Part shown: in pieces, positions 1 to 7,809 of the stretch
Position numbering within the stretch: the stretch's first letter is position 1
Layout of the letters: each line of letters begins with the position of its first letter
Assembly (NCBI RefSeq): GCF_900169175.1
Contig: NZ_FXZM01000005.1
Span: forward strand, 186,001-250,000
DNA: 64,000 bases
Direction: 5' to 3'
Source: Brevibacterium jeotgali
Lineage (GTDB): Bacteria; Actinomycetota; Actinomycetes; Actinomycetales; Brevibacteriaceae
Notes under the pieces: generated by a model
Database searches by the model: none
Told to the model about the DNA's origin: nothing
What the model saw: the letters and a program-made list of their open reading frames with translations, nothing else
Translations under genes and position numbers: made by a program

Positions 1-409
1 CGGCTGCCTCGTCTCCCTCCCGGTCGAGCCCGATGAAACCGGTCGCGTGGGAGTCGTCGATGAGTCGGCGGAGCTCTGCTCCGCGGTACATGGGGTTGAG
101 GATGAGGACCGTCGCCCCCGCCTTCCACAGCGCGAGCATCGCGATCGCGAACTGGGGGATGTTCTGCAGCTGGACGCCCACCACGTCGCCGCGATCCACA
201 CCGCGGTCCTGGAGGTGGGACGCCAGGGCATCGGAGTCCTCGTCGACCCGTCGCACCGTCAGCGTGGTGTCGAAGTAGACCAGGCAGGGCGACTCCGGGG
301 ACGTCGCCGCGCGGTCGCGCCATGCCGCGACGAGGGACTCGGGCACCTGCGGCGGGTCGACGCTGAGACCGTCCGGGTAGAGAGGAGCCCAGGCCGGTTC
401 CTCAGCCAT
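1..409 (-). CDS. AMP-dependent acyl-CoA synthetase, N-terminal part (cut by window edge)
   Basis: This is the first 136 residues of a protein whose 3' end lies outside the window. Translation from the ATG at 409 gives MAEEPAWAPLYPDGLSVDPP at the N-terminus, then a segment with LVYFDTTLTVRRVDEDSDALASHL and GVQLQNIPQFAIAMLALWKAG, the typical N-terminal subdomain of ANL-superfamily acyl-CoA ligases (activation of a carboxylate with ATP, then transfer to CoA). The P-loop motif and C-terminal domain are not in view, so the substrate is unknown. The start overlaps the stop of the upstream phosphotransferase-like gene (ATGGCTGA), so the two are probably translationally coupled and act together in acyl-CoA metabolism. 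Confidence 0.85.
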   Translation of the reverse strand, partial: MAEEPAWAPLYPDGLSVDPPQVPESLVAAWRDRAATSPESPCLVYFDTTLTVRRVDEDSDALASHLQDRGVDRGDVVGVQLQNIPQFAIAMLALWKAGATVLILNPMYRGAELRRLIDDSHATGFIGLDREGDEAA

Positions 410-1595
410 GGCCCAGCGCCTCCAATGCGCGCCGGGCCAGATCCGGCACACCGGCCTCCAGCTGGGGGGCGAAGTCATCGCCGGGACGCTCGCCCGCCAG
501 ATAGCGGGTGTACATCGCCTCACAGAAGACAGCGGACTTCCAGTAGGCGAGGGCGCGATACCACCCGAGGTCGCTGAGGTCGAGACCCGACGCCTCGGCG
601 TACCGCTGGGCGAGCTCCGCCGCCGTCGGATATCCGTCACGGCGCGTGACCGGCGACAGGTCGAGGGCCGAATCGGGCGATCCGACCTCCGAGTAGTTCG
701 CCAGCAGATAGCCGACATCCGCGAGCGGGTCCCCCAGCGTCGCCATCTCCCAGTCGAGGATCGCTCGGACCTCCGGCTCTCCGGAACCGGTGATCATGAG
801 ATTCCCCAGTCGGTAGTCGCCGTGCACCACGGCGTGGCGCTGCGTCGCGGGAACGTCTGCGGCCAGGAGGTCCGCCACGCGGACGACGTCCGGGACCGAA
901 CGCCGCGTGTTCACGTCCCAGAGCCTGCGGAAGGTGGCCACCTGCCGATCGAGGTAGCCGCTGGGCCTGCCGATGTCCGACACGGGCGGTGCTGACACGT
1001 CGATGCGGTGGAGGGCCACAAGCGTGTCGACCATGTTCATCGCGACCGCGCGCCGGGCCTGCGGCGTCTGGATCCGCTGGGGCTCCACCTCTGTGATGAC
1101 ATCGCCGTCCAGATGATCCATGACGTAGAAGGGCACACCCAGCAGGTCCGCGTCGTCGCAGACGGCGAGGATGTGCGGGACGGGCACGCCGCCCTGACCG
1201 GCGAGCGACTGCTGGATCCGCGCCTCGCGCACCATGTCGTGCGCCGATCGTGGGAGAGGCGGTCGCGGACCGCGGCGCAGCACGACATCGGCTCCGGCCC
1301 GTGTCACCCGGAATGTCAGGTTCGAATGCCCGTCGCCGATCCGCACTGCGGTGACGGGTCCCGTTCCGATCCCGTGCGCGTCGAGGAATGCTTCGACCAC
1401 ATCGAGGACGAGGAGGGGCGGCAGCGCCCCGGCGGGGACGTCCCCCATGGTCGCGACGATCTCCGGGGCGAGCGGATCCTGTCCGCTCTGCTGTGCTGTG
1501 CCGGGACGTGTGTCTCCGGCGATCGCCTGGCCCCCTGCGTGCTGCTCGTCCACTCGCTGCACCTCTCCGTCGTCGACCGTCGTCTGCGCTGCCAC
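402..1595 (-). CDS. Phosphotransferase-family (APH fold) protein, ACAD10/11 N-domain-like
   Basis: The 397-residue reading has an aminoglycoside-phosphotransferase/choline-kinase fold: nucleotide-loop region with GDGHSNLTFRV near residues 87-97, the catalytic loop HGDYRLGN at 259-266 and the metal-binding ILDWEMATLGDP at 279-290. This is the subfamily related to the N-terminal kinase domain of ACAD10/ACAD11, usually found next to acyl-CoA ligases and dehydrogenases in actinobacteria and suspected to phosphorylate hydroxyacyl-CoA-type substrates. The GTG at 1595 has no ribosome-binding site and adds about 49 low-complexity residues; the ATG at 1448 (MGDVPAGALPP) has GGAG about 12 bases upstream and matches the family length better, so the true start may be 1448. 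The divergent TetR gene and the palindrome just upstream suggest repression by that regulator. Confidence 0.82.
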   Translation of the reverse strand: MAAQTTVDDGEVQRVDEQHAGGQAIAGDTRPGTAQQSGQDPLAPEIVATMGDVPAGALPPLLVLDVVEAFLDAHGIGTGPVTAVRIGDGHSNLTFRVTRAGADVVLRRGPRPPLPRSAHDMVREARIQQSLAGQGGVPVPHILAVCDDADLLGVPFYVMDHLDGDVITEVEPQRIQTPQARRAVAMNMVDTLVALHRIDVSAPPVSDIGRPSGYLDRQVATFRRLWDVNTRRSVPDVVRVADLLAADVPATQRHAVVHGDYRLGNLMITGSGEPEVRAILDWEMATLGDPLADVGYLLANYSEVGSPDSALDLSPVTRRDGYPTAAELAQRYAEASGLDLSDLGWYRALAYWKSAVFCEAMYTRYLAGERPGDDFAPQLEAGVPDLARRALEALGHG

Positions 1596-1599
1596 CCCG

Positions 1600-1617
1600 A
1601 CCGAGCGAGCGATCGGT
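1600..1617. promoter_or_regulatory. Candidate TetR operator palindrome
   Basis: ACCGAGCGAGCGATCGGT is an imperfect inverted repeat (ACCGA...TCGGT arms) in the 104-base gap between the divergent phosphotransferase-like and TetR genes. TetR regulators of acyl-CoA catabolism often bind ACCGA/TCGGT-type palindromes. It sits upstream of a TACTGT -10-like hexamer at 1630-1635 pointing at the TetR gene, so autoregulation is plausible. Binding is inferred, not shown. Confidence 0.5.
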
Positions 1618-1699
1618 GAGCTTTCACCGTACTGTGGTCCACATCACGACCCGTGTCAATGAGCACCCCGTCCACGGCCCCGCATCCGAAGGAGGCCCC

Positions 1700-2341
1700 G
1701 TGAGCACCGACGCTGTCAGCGCGGACACCTGGCACGACTATGCGCGCTCGCAGCTCCACCCCGTGCTGGAGGGGGCGCTGCACTGCTTCACCCTGCACGG
1801 CTATCACGGCACCACGATCCGCATGATCGCCGCGGCGAGCCGCCTGTCCGTAGCGGGCGTCTACCACCACTACCCGTCGAAGCACGCGATCCTCGTCGCC
1901 GTCATGAGCCAGGCGATGGAGGATCTCTGGCAGCGCAGCATCGCGGCGGATGCAGCCGCGCAGGGCGGCCCGGTCGACCGTTTCGTCAACATCGTCACCT
2001 GCCTGCTCGAGTTCCACACCCAGCGGCGGGACGAGGCGTTCATCGCCCTGACGGAGATCCGCAGTCTCGAGGCGAATGCCCGAGCTGATCACATCGCGAA
2101 ACGGGACCGCCAGCAGCGACTCGTGGAGTCGGTCGTCGAAGACGGCGTGGCGGCGGGCGCCTTCACCACCGAACATCCGCGGGATGCGAGCCGCGCGGTC
2201 GTCACGATGTGCACCTCCGTCTCCGACTGGTACCGACCGGACGGCGCCCTCAGCAGCTCCGAGCTGGCTGCGCGCTACTGCGGGATCGCGCTCGGCGCCG
2301 TCGGGGGTCACACACAGACAGGCGGCCCTGTCAGCGCATAG
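1700..2341 (+). CDS. TetR/AcrR family transcriptional regulator
   Basis: The protein has 213 residues from the GTG at 1700, which follows GGAGG with 5 bases between. The N-terminal helix-turn-helix is clear: VLEGALHCFTLHGYHGTTIR, then IAAASRLSVAGVYHHYPSKHAIL, the classic TetR recognition helix and following hydrophobic helix. The C-terminal ligand domain resembles the TetR_C class of lipid/acyl-CoA responsive regulators (FEFHTQRRDEAF-like segment is LLEFHTQRRDEAFIALTEIR here). It is divergent from the acyl-CoA ligase/phosphotransferase pair, so it likely represses them in response to an acyl-CoA. A reading frame extends upstream to 1388 but overlaps the divergent gene and is not credible. Confidence 0.88.
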   Translation: MSTDAVSADTWHDYARSQLHPVLEGALHCFTLHGYHGTTIRMIAAASRLSVAGVYHHYPSKHAILVAVMSQAMEDLWQRSIAADAAAQGGPVDRFVNIVTCLLEFHTQRRDEAFIALTEIRSLEANARADHIAKRDRQQRLVESVVEDGVAAGAFTTEHPRDASRAVVTMCTSVSDWYRPDGALSSSELAARYCGIALGAVGGHTQTGGPVSA

Positions 2342-2396
2342 AGTCGAGTCCCAGCACATCCACGAGGACGCCGTCCGGCGCAGAAGAGGAGACACC

Positions 2397-3122
2397 ATGT
2401 CTCGCAAGGGCTTCCCTGAGGTGGAGCAGCAGTACATCGACCACGCCCGGGAACAGGCGCTGATCGCACTGACGAGCGCGGACACCCCCCAGCGACTGCG
2501 GCGCCACTACTGCGTCGACACCGACTTCGCCGGGTCGAGCTTCACACGGATCACGCCGAACACGTCCGACGCGATCACAACTGCCGACCTGCTGGCCACG
2601 ACGATGCTGTCCGCCTCGGTCCCCGCGCATTCGACCCGCCTGCTCCTCGACGACAAGAGCACGCGGAAGACTGTGCGTCGCCTGCTCGACGCGCTGCCCG
2701 ACCGCCGGCTCGAGGATGCGAAGGCCAAGCACTACCGGCCCATGAGCGATGTCTACGACTTCCTGAAGGAGATCCTGGGCCGGGCCGGCGCCGCAGACCC
2801 GAACCCCTGGGTGACGGCGAGCAAGCTGGCCGCGCGCAAGAGACCGGACCTCTTCCCCGTCCGCGACGCGGCGGTCCGCGGCCTCCTCCGCGTCTCCGAG
2901 CTCCGCGACTACGGCAAGGACTGGAGGGTGTTCCGCACGCTCATGCGCGATCACGACGTGAGCGATGCGCTCGACACGACGATCGGCGCCCTGAAGTCCC
3001 TGGAGACCGACTGTCGGGTGAAAGCGGACAAGGAGCGGCTGCGAATCCTCGATGCCGCCCTGTGGGCGCATGCGACCGACCTGGACCCGGCGCCGTGCGT
3101 CGACCACGACTCCGACTCCTGA
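2397..3122 (+). CDS. Conserved hypothetical protein (DUF6308-like)
   Basis: A 241-residue soluble protein starts at the ATG at 2397, preceded by GAGGAGA. I see no signal peptide or membrane segment. The segment ASKLAARKRPDLFPVRDAAV (about residues 141-160) resembles actinobacterial proteins filed under DUF6308, which have no assigned function; this family call is from memory. It follows the TetR gene in the same direction after 55 bases but has its own ribosome-binding site. Charged composition and a helix-rich pattern suggest a cytosolic protein. No catalytic motif is recognisable. Confidence 0.65.
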   Translation: MSRKGFPEVEQQYIDHAREQALIALTSADTPQRLRRHYCVDTDFAGSSFTRITPNTSDAITTADLLATTMLSASVPAHSTRLLLDDKSTRKTVRRLLDALPDRRLEDAKAKHYRPMSDVYDFLKEILGRAGAADPNPWVTASKLAARKRPDLFPVRDAAVRGLLRVSELRDYGKDWRVFRTLMRDHDVSDALDTTIGALKSLETDCRVKADKERLRILDAALWAHATDLDPAPCVDHDSDS

Positions 3123-3126
3123 TCCG

Positions 3127-3148
3127 TCCCTGAGCGGTCCCTGAGCGG
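3127..3148. repeat. Two tandem copies of an 11-bp unit
   Basis: TCCCTGAGCGG is repeated twice head to tail immediately after the stop codon of the preceding gene, followed by a partial third copy (TCC). It lies between convergent genes. No hairpin is evident. Confidence 0.7.
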
Positions 3149-3194
3149 TCCAGCGGAGGCCCCCAGCGATCGAGCGCCGGAGTCGCCGCAGGGC

Positions 3195-3921
3195 TCACGA
3201 GCCTCCCGACGATGAGGCCGACACCGCCACGGACGCGGCGACCCCGGCCGAGACTGCCGCGCTGATCGCAGCGATGGACGCACTGAGTGCCCTGCCGCTG
3301 TGCTGGGCCGGAGTGGGCAGCTCGTCGGCGATCCGATCGATGCGCCTGTTCAGAGCACGGCCCTTCAGCCCCCTCGGCTGCGGCCTCCTCCTTGAGGATG
3401 ACCTTCGCGGAGTCCATCCCCCGCAGGATCCCCAGCACCATCGCATCCGACACGGAGACATCGCCCCGTCCAGCCAGGGCCTCACGCAGACGAGCGCGGG
3501 TGTGCGCCTCCGGCCCGCCATCGATGGCGGGGTACCGCTCCGGCTTGAGCCCCAGGAATCGCGCCTCCTCCAGATCCACGACCCCTTGGGCCACGAGGCT
3601 GCGGGAGACGACCTCCTTGGGATTGAACCAGCCTGCGGTGACGAGGGCCTGGACCCGCGGCGGCTTCGAACGCGCCGCGAGAGCCCGCACGCCGAAATCC
3701 ATGACGGCGCCGGGGCCCGCGTCCTCCGCGTCGCCGCCTCCGAGCTCACCGGACAGCCACACCTTCGGATCCTTCTTCCGGTCCTCGAACTCGACGCAGT
3801 CCGCCAGCGCCAGATCGGCCAGGAGGCCGGCTGCCAGAGCGTAGTCGCGGTAGCTCACCCACGCCTCGGTCCGGCCGTCGTCGCGCGTGAGCAGGAGCAG
3901 CAGGTCTTCGCAGATGAGCAT
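3195..3921 (-). CDS. GPP34 (Golgi phosphoprotein 3-like) family protein, interrupted by a -1/+1 frameshift
   Basis: The N-terminal part (MLICEDLLLLLTRDDGR..., LAGLLADL region) is a GPP34-domain protein, a family binding phosphoinositides in eukaryotes and of unknown role in actinobacteria. From the ATG at 3921 the frame is good through ...AKVILKEEAAAEG (near 3370), then turns into nonsense. The neighbouring frame from there to the stop at 3195 gives LKGRALNRRIDRIADE and a hydrophobic alanine-rich tail ending SSSGGS, exactly the expected family C-terminus. Removing one base from the five-C run at 3369-3373 restores a protein of about 241 residues. This is either a real one-base insertion, a slippage site or a sequence error. 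The start overlaps the stop of the aminotransferase gene (TGATG). Confidence 0.8.
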
Positions 3922-5273
3922 CAGACGGGCTCCGTGAATGCGCGCTCGAGGACTGCGAGGCCCTCCCTCAGCTCCGCCTCACTCACGTTGAGCGGCGGGA
4001 CGACGTGGATGCGGTTGTAGTTGGCGAACGGCAGGACACCGCCGGCTCTGATCCGACCGATGACCTCGTTCATCTGCGGCGACGATCCGCCGTAGGGCGC
4101 CAGCGGTTCCTTCGTGTCCTTGTCCTTCACGAGGTCGATCGCCCAGAACATCCCCGTGCCGCGCACCTCGCCCACGATCGGAGAGGTGGCTGCGATCTCG
4201 CGCAGCCGTGGGCCCACCACGGTCTCGCCCAGCTGCGCAGCATTCTCCACCATGCGCTCGTCCTCCATCGCTGCGATCGTCGCGACGGCGGCGGCGCAGG
4301 CCAGCGGATGCCCGGAGTACGTGAGCCCGCCGGGGTACGCGGCATCGGCGAAGGTAGCGGAGATCGCGTCGCTGATCGCCACGCCGCCCAGCGGCACGTA
4401 GCCCGAGTTCACGCCCTTCGCGAAGGCCACCAGGTCCGGGACCACGTCGAAGTGCTCGAAGGAGAACCACGTCCCCGATCGGCCGAAGCCCGCCATGACC
4501 TCATCGGCGATGTAGACGATGCCGAATTCGTCGCACAGTGCGCGCACGCCCTGCATGTACTCCGTCGTCGGAATCATGATCCCCGCCGTGCCGGGGATCG
4601 ATTCGAGGATGACGGCGGCGATCGTCTGCGGGCCCTCCAGCTCGATCGTGCGGCGCAGGTGCGTGAGCGCGCGCTCGGTCTCCTCCGCCTCGGTCGTCGC
4701 GTGGAACTCGGACCGGTAGAGGAAGGGACCGAAGAAGTGCACCGTCCCCGCGTCGCCCATGTCATTGCGGAACCGTCGCGGGTCACCGGTGATGTTGATG
4801 GCCTGCTCCGTGCCGCCGTGGTAGCTGCGGTAGCGGGAGAGGACCTTGCGCCGTCCGGTGTGCAGGCGGGCCATGCGCACGGCGTGCTCGACGGCATCCG
4901 CACCGCCGTTCGTGAAGAAGACGCGGTCGAGCGATGCGGGCAGGCGCTCCGTGATCAGCCTGGCGGCCTCGGAGCGCTTGTCGTTCGCGTGAGCGGGATT
5001 GATGGTGCAGAGCACGTCGGCCTGGTCTTTGATCGCCTGCACGACCGTGGGGTGCTGGTGACCGATGTTCGTGTTGACCAGCTGAGAGGAGAAGTCGAGC
5101 AGCGGCCGCCCCTCCCCGTCATACACGTACGACCCTGCGGCCCGGGACACGACCATCGGGGTGATCTGCTTCTGCGCCGACCACGAATGGAACACGTGCG
5201 CCCGGTCGAGGTCGTAGGCCCGCTGCGACTCCCCGCGCAGCTCCTCCAGCTCGTCCTCCGAGAAATCCAACAT
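3921..5273 (-). CDS. Class III pyridoxal-phosphate aminotransferase
   Basis: The 450-residue protein belongs to fold-type I, class III (omega) aminotransferases. Visible landmarks: TNGGADAVEHAVRMARLHTG (cofactor phosphate-binding region), RSYHGGTEQA, the metal-free active-site Asp in VYIADEVMAGFGRSG, and the Schiff-base Lys in LVAFAKGVNSGYVPLGGV. The family moves an amino group between omega-amines or amino acids and keto acids; the substrate cannot be told. The ATG at 5273 is preceded by CTGGAGGACGACG, a good ribosome-binding site. The gene is co-directional and overlapping with the GPP34 gene downstream and divergent from yigZ. Confidence 0.9.
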   Translation of the reverse strand: MLDFSEDELEELRGESQRAYDLDRAHVFHSWSAQKQITPMVVSRAAGSYVYDGEGRPLLDFSSQLVNTNIGHQHPTVVQAIKDQADVLCTINPAHANDKRSEAARLITERLPASLDRVFFTNGGADAVEHAVRMARLHTGRRKVLSRYRSYHGGTEQAINITGDPRRFRNDMGDAGTVHFFGPFLYRSEFHATTEAEETERALTHLRRTIELEGPQTIAAVILESIPGTAGIMIPTTEYMQGVRALCDEFGIVYIADEVMAGFGRSGTWFSFEHFDVVPDLVAFAKGVNSGYVPLGGVAISDAISATFADAAYPGGLTYSGHPLACAAAVATIAAMEDERMVENAAQLGETVVGPRLREIAATSPIVGEVRGTGMFWAIDLVKDKDTKEPLAPYGGSSPQMNEVIGRIRAGGVLPFANYNRIHVVPPLNVSEAELREGLAVLERAFTEPV

Positions 5274-5375
5274 CGTCGTCCTCCAGGGTTTCGGGTGGGG
5301 GCCGGCCCGCACCGCCGTGACGTGCCGGGCTCTCCCGGCCTTCCCTCCCACGATACGTCCGATCTCGCACACGGA

Positions 5376-5381
5376 TAGGGT
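5376..5381 (+). promoter_or_regulatory. Leaderless-type -10 box for yigZ
   Basis: TAGGGT ends 6 bases before the ATG at 5388 and there is no ribosome-binding site in between, as expected of a leaderless transcript starting at the A of the ATG. Confidence 0.55.
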
Positions 5382-5387
5382 CGCACC

Positions 5388-6014
5388 ATGGCCTCCCCGA
5401 CCTCGTATCGCACACTCACCGGCGCCGTGGAGGCGGAGATCGAGATCAAGCGGTCCCGCTTCCTGGGTCTTCTCGCGCCCGTCCCGGATGAGGAGGGTGC
5501 TCGCGAGGTCATCGCGCAGCGTCGCGCCGACCACCCCAGAGCACGGCACCACTGCACCGCGTTCGTCCTGGACCCCGATTCCCGCACGCGCCGCTTCAGC
5601 GACGACGGCGAACCTGCCGGCACCGCGGGCGCCCCCATCCTCGATGTCCTCGTCGGACACGAGCTCACCTACGTGCTGGCAGTCGTCACGCGCTACTTCG
5701 GCGGCACTCTGCTGGGGGCGGGCGGTCTGGTGCGCGCCTACGGCGACGCCGCCTCGCAGGCTGTGGCCACGGCACGCATCGTGACGCATTCCCAGCACGT
5801 TCCCGTGACGGTGACGGTCGACTACGCACTGGCCGCGGCGATCGATCGGATGGCGCGTGCCGCAGGCTGGACCACGGAATCGGAGTACGGCGCCGAGGTC
5901 GTCGTCACCGTCCGCATCCCGCCCGCGGAACTGGACGCGGGCCTGCACAGCCTCGCCGACGTGAGCGCCGGTTCAGTGGACCCCGCCATCGGCGCACCGG
6001 CCTGGTCGGCGTGA
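5388..6014 (+). CDS. yigZ: YigZ/IMPACT family protein
   Basis: This 208-residue protein carries the UPF0029/IMPACT N-terminal domain: KRSRFLG at 21-27, the hallmark DDGEPAGTAGAPIL at 72-85, and TRYFGGTLLGAGGLVRAYGD at 101-120, followed by the small C-terminal ferredoxin-like domain. Bacterial YigZ proteins are linked to translation/GCN1-like regulation, but no bacterial reaction is firmly established. Length fits the family. It is monocistronic and divergent from the aminotransferase operon; a -10-like hexamer directly before the ATG suggests a leaderless mRNA. Confidence 0.9.
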   Translation: MASPTSYRTLTGAVEAEIEIKRSRFLGLLAPVPDEEGAREVIAQRRADHPRARHHCTAFVLDPDSRTRRFSDDGEPAGTAGAPILDVLVGHELTYVLAVVTRYFGGTLLGAGGLVRAYGDAASQAVATARIVTHSQHVPVTVTVDYALAAAIDRMARAAGWTTESEYGAEVVVTVRIPPAELDAGLHSLADVSAGSVDPAIGAPAWSA

Positions 6015-6053
6015 TCACCGGGGCAGTCGGCCGGACGGTCACCGGCCGGAAGG

Positions 6054-6551
6054 TCAGTCGAGCTGCGCGATCCGGCCGACGGACGCGTTCGTGAGCATCA
6101 GCAGATCGTTCGGACGCATCTCGATCTCGAGCCCGCGGCGACCCGCGGAGATGAACACCGTGTCGTGCTCGAGAACGGATTCGTCCACGTAGACAGGAGT
6201 GGAGGTGCGCTGCCCGAACGGGCTCATGCCGCCTGCGGTGTACCCCGTGCGGCGCTCTGCTTCCGCGACACCGGCGAGTGTCGCCTTCTTGCCGCCGGCC
6301 GCAGAGGCGAGGGCCTTGAGGTCCAGCTGACCCGACACCGGCACCAGCGCGCTGACCGGCTCGGAGTCGACGAGGATGTGCAGGGTCTTGAAGACCCGGT
6401 TGGGTATGACGCCCAGCTTCTCTGCTGCTTCGCCGCCGTAGCGGCGAGCACGGGGGTCGTGCTCGTACTCGTGGACCGTGTATTCGATACCGGCCAGTCC
6501 GAGTACGCGCAGTGCGGGCGTGGCGGCTACCACCTGAGTTCGACGGGACAT
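6054..6551 (-). CDS. ybaK: Cys-tRNA(Pro) deacylase YbaK/EbsC
   Basis: The 165-residue product has the YbaK/ProX editing domain: YTVHEYEHDPRA near the start, VFKTLHILVD with the conserved Lys, GGKKATLAGVAEAERRTGYTAGGMSPFG, and the closing PVYVDESVL...ISAGRRGLEIEM block. It hydrolyses Cys-tRNA(Pro) mischarged by prolyl-tRNA synthetase. I chose the ATG at 6551 (MSRRTQVV) because homologues begin about here; an in-frame ATG at 6587 would add 12 residues. It is convergent with yigZ. No strong ribosome-binding site is visible. Confidence 0.88.
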   Translation of the reverse strand: MSRRTQVVAATPALRVLGLAGIEYTVHEYEHDPRARRYGGEAAEKLGVIPNRVFKTLHILVDSEPVSALVPVSGQLDLKALASAAGGKKATLAGVAEAERRTGYTAGGMSPFGQRTSTPVYVDESVLEHDTVFISAGRRGLEIEMRPNDLLMLTNASVGRIAQLD

Positions 6552-6708
6552 GATGCGACCACGATACGAGATACGCTGTACCCACACGAAATCGAGCGAC
6601 CTGCGTCACACATGACGCCACTCCGTTCCGGCCGGACCGCCCGCGGGACTCAGCACCTCGGAGTTCAGTCCGCCGGGGCCCGCCCACCGGGACTCTGCCC
6701 GCCAGAGC

Positions 6709-7068
6709 TCAGCCCCATCCCAGCTCGTGGAGCCGGTCCTCCTCGATGCCGTAGTGGTGAGCGATCTCGTGGACGATCGTCACGAGGATCTCCTCACGCA
6801 GGTGCTCCACATCCTCCGCGAAGGCGATCAGCGGGTGCTTGAAGAGGGTAATGGTGTCCGGCGGGACGAAGCTGAACGAGCCCCCTCCCCTCTCCGTGAG
6901 GGGAATGCCGTCATAGATGCCCAGCAGCCCGGGAGTCTCCGCCGGCGGTTCCGGCTCGACGAAGAGGGCGACATTGTCCATGTGGTCGACAACGCCCGGC
7001 GGCAGATCCTCCACCGCCTGATCGACCAGGGAGTCGAAGAGCTCGTCACTGACCTCGCTCGCGTCCAT
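6709..7068 (-). CDS. Small zinc metallopeptidase family protein (HExxH)
   Basis: This 119-residue protein has HEIAHHYGIEEDRLHELGWG at its C-terminus, the HExxH zincin motif at residues 100-104 with a downstream Glu-rich segment. It matches the single-domain actinobacterial metallopeptidase family of about 115-120 residues (minimal zincins related to possible Zn peptidases); its substrate is unknown. The segment ETPGLLGIYDGIPLTERG is conserved in that family. It is cytosolic by sequence. The gene faces away from the tRNA cluster. Confidence 0.85.
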   Translation of the reverse strand: MDASEVSDELFDSLVDQAVEDLPPGVVDHMDNVALFVEPEPPAETPGLLGIYDGIPLTERGGGSFSFVPPDTITLFKHPLIAFAEDVEHLREEILVTIVHEIAHHYGIEEDRLHELGWG

Positions 7069-7156
7069 GCGACCAGTCTAGGGAGGGCGGAAGCTCCGAA
7101 GTTCCGCGGCGGGGATCGGCAGAGGAATCTGTGACGGAGGACACGGCTGATCTGAT

Positions 7157-7186
7157 TTGCGAACCGCCTGAAGATGGGGCTAAGCT
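7157..7186 (+). promoter_or_regulatory. Candidate promoter of the tRNA cluster
   Basis: TTGCGA (7157-7162) and TAAGCT (7181-7186) are separated by 18 bases and lie about 40 bases upstream of tRNA-Glu. The match to the vegetative consensus is moderate. Confidence 0.4.
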
Positions 7187-7226
7187 TACGGAGGTTCGCA
7201 GGCCGAAAGGCGGTAGACCGCTAGAA

Positions 7227-7299
<73 letters not shown>

Positions 7300-7344
7300 C
7301 GTGTACGATAGGCGTTCGCGCTCATCACACGCACAAATGAATAT

Positions 7345-7418
7345 GGCCCTGTAGCGCAGTTGGTTAGCGCGCCGCCCTGTCACGGCGGAGGTCGCGGGTT
7401 CGAGTCCCGTCAGGGTCG
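7345..7418 (+). tRNA. tRNA-Asp (GTC)
   Basis: A 74-base cloverleaf. The anticodon GTC at 7379-7381 lies in loop CTGTCAC between CCGCC and GGCGG; the T arm is GCGGGTTCGAGTCCCGT; acceptor GGCCCTG pairs with CAGGGTC. The discriminator is G. CCA is not encoded. Confidence 0.97.
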
Positions 7419-7427
7419 CGGAGCATG

Positions 7428-7462
7428 AGGCTCTTCTGTCGCAGAAGAGCCTTTGTTCTTTC
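7428..7462 (+). terminator. Rho-independent terminator after tRNA-Asp
   Basis: AGGCTCTTCTG, loop TCG, CAGAAGAGCCT form a perfect 11-bp stem (7428-7452), followed by TTGTTCTTTC, a T-rich tract. This implies tRNA-Phe is transcribed separately. Confidence 0.85.
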
Positions 7463-7510
7463 ATCGGCCAACATGTTCAGCCTCGGCTGATCAGGTCGAC
7501 AATCGAATAT

Positions 7511-7586
7511 GGCTCTGTAGCTCAGTTGGTAGAGCGTTCGACTGAAAATCGAAAGGTCACCGGATCGACGCCGGTCGGAGCCACCA
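7511..7586 (+). tRNA. tRNA-Phe (GAA) with atypical T-loop
   Basis: A 76-base gene including encoded CCA (7584-7586). The anticodon GAA is at 7544-7546 in loop CTGAAAA. The acceptor GGCTCTG pairs with CGGAGCC (one T-G pair). The T stem is ACCGG/CCGGT, but the loop reads ATCGACG: the near-universal T at position 54 is A (7564). The remaining T55, C56 and A58 are normal, so the gene may still work. Confidence 0.93.
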
Positions 7587-7590
7587 TCAC

Positions 7591-7624
7591 GAAGAAGCCC
7601 TCTGGTTCGCCAGGGGGCTTCTTC
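7591..7624 (+). terminator. Stem-loop terminator after tRNA-Phe
   Basis: GAAGAAGCCCTCTGG, loop TTCG, CCAGGGGGCTTCTTC pair over 15 positions with one G-T wobble, 5 bases after the tRNA CCA. A short T-containing tail follows. Confidence 0.8.
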
Positions 7625-7797
7625 GTGCCCTCGTGACTCCGGCCGGCGCGGCGAGGTCACGACCGGTATCCACGTTCCGACGAGCCGCGCTCTCGGTGCG
7701 CCGTTCGAAGTCCGGCGTCAGGGCGTCGAGGTTCCAGACAGTGGGACGCCACCGTCCAACGATGCTCATGCACCGCGAGGCCTCCGTGCCCCGCACC

Positions 7798-7803
7798 TAC
7801 ACT
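7798..7803 (+). promoter_or_regulatory. Leaderless-type -10 box for the HTH regulator
   Basis: TACACT ends 6 bases before the ATG at 7810 and no ribosome-binding site is present. The 185 bases between the tRNA-Phe terminator and this box hold no other recognisable feature. Confidence 0.55.
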
Positions 7804-7809
7804 GACGGC

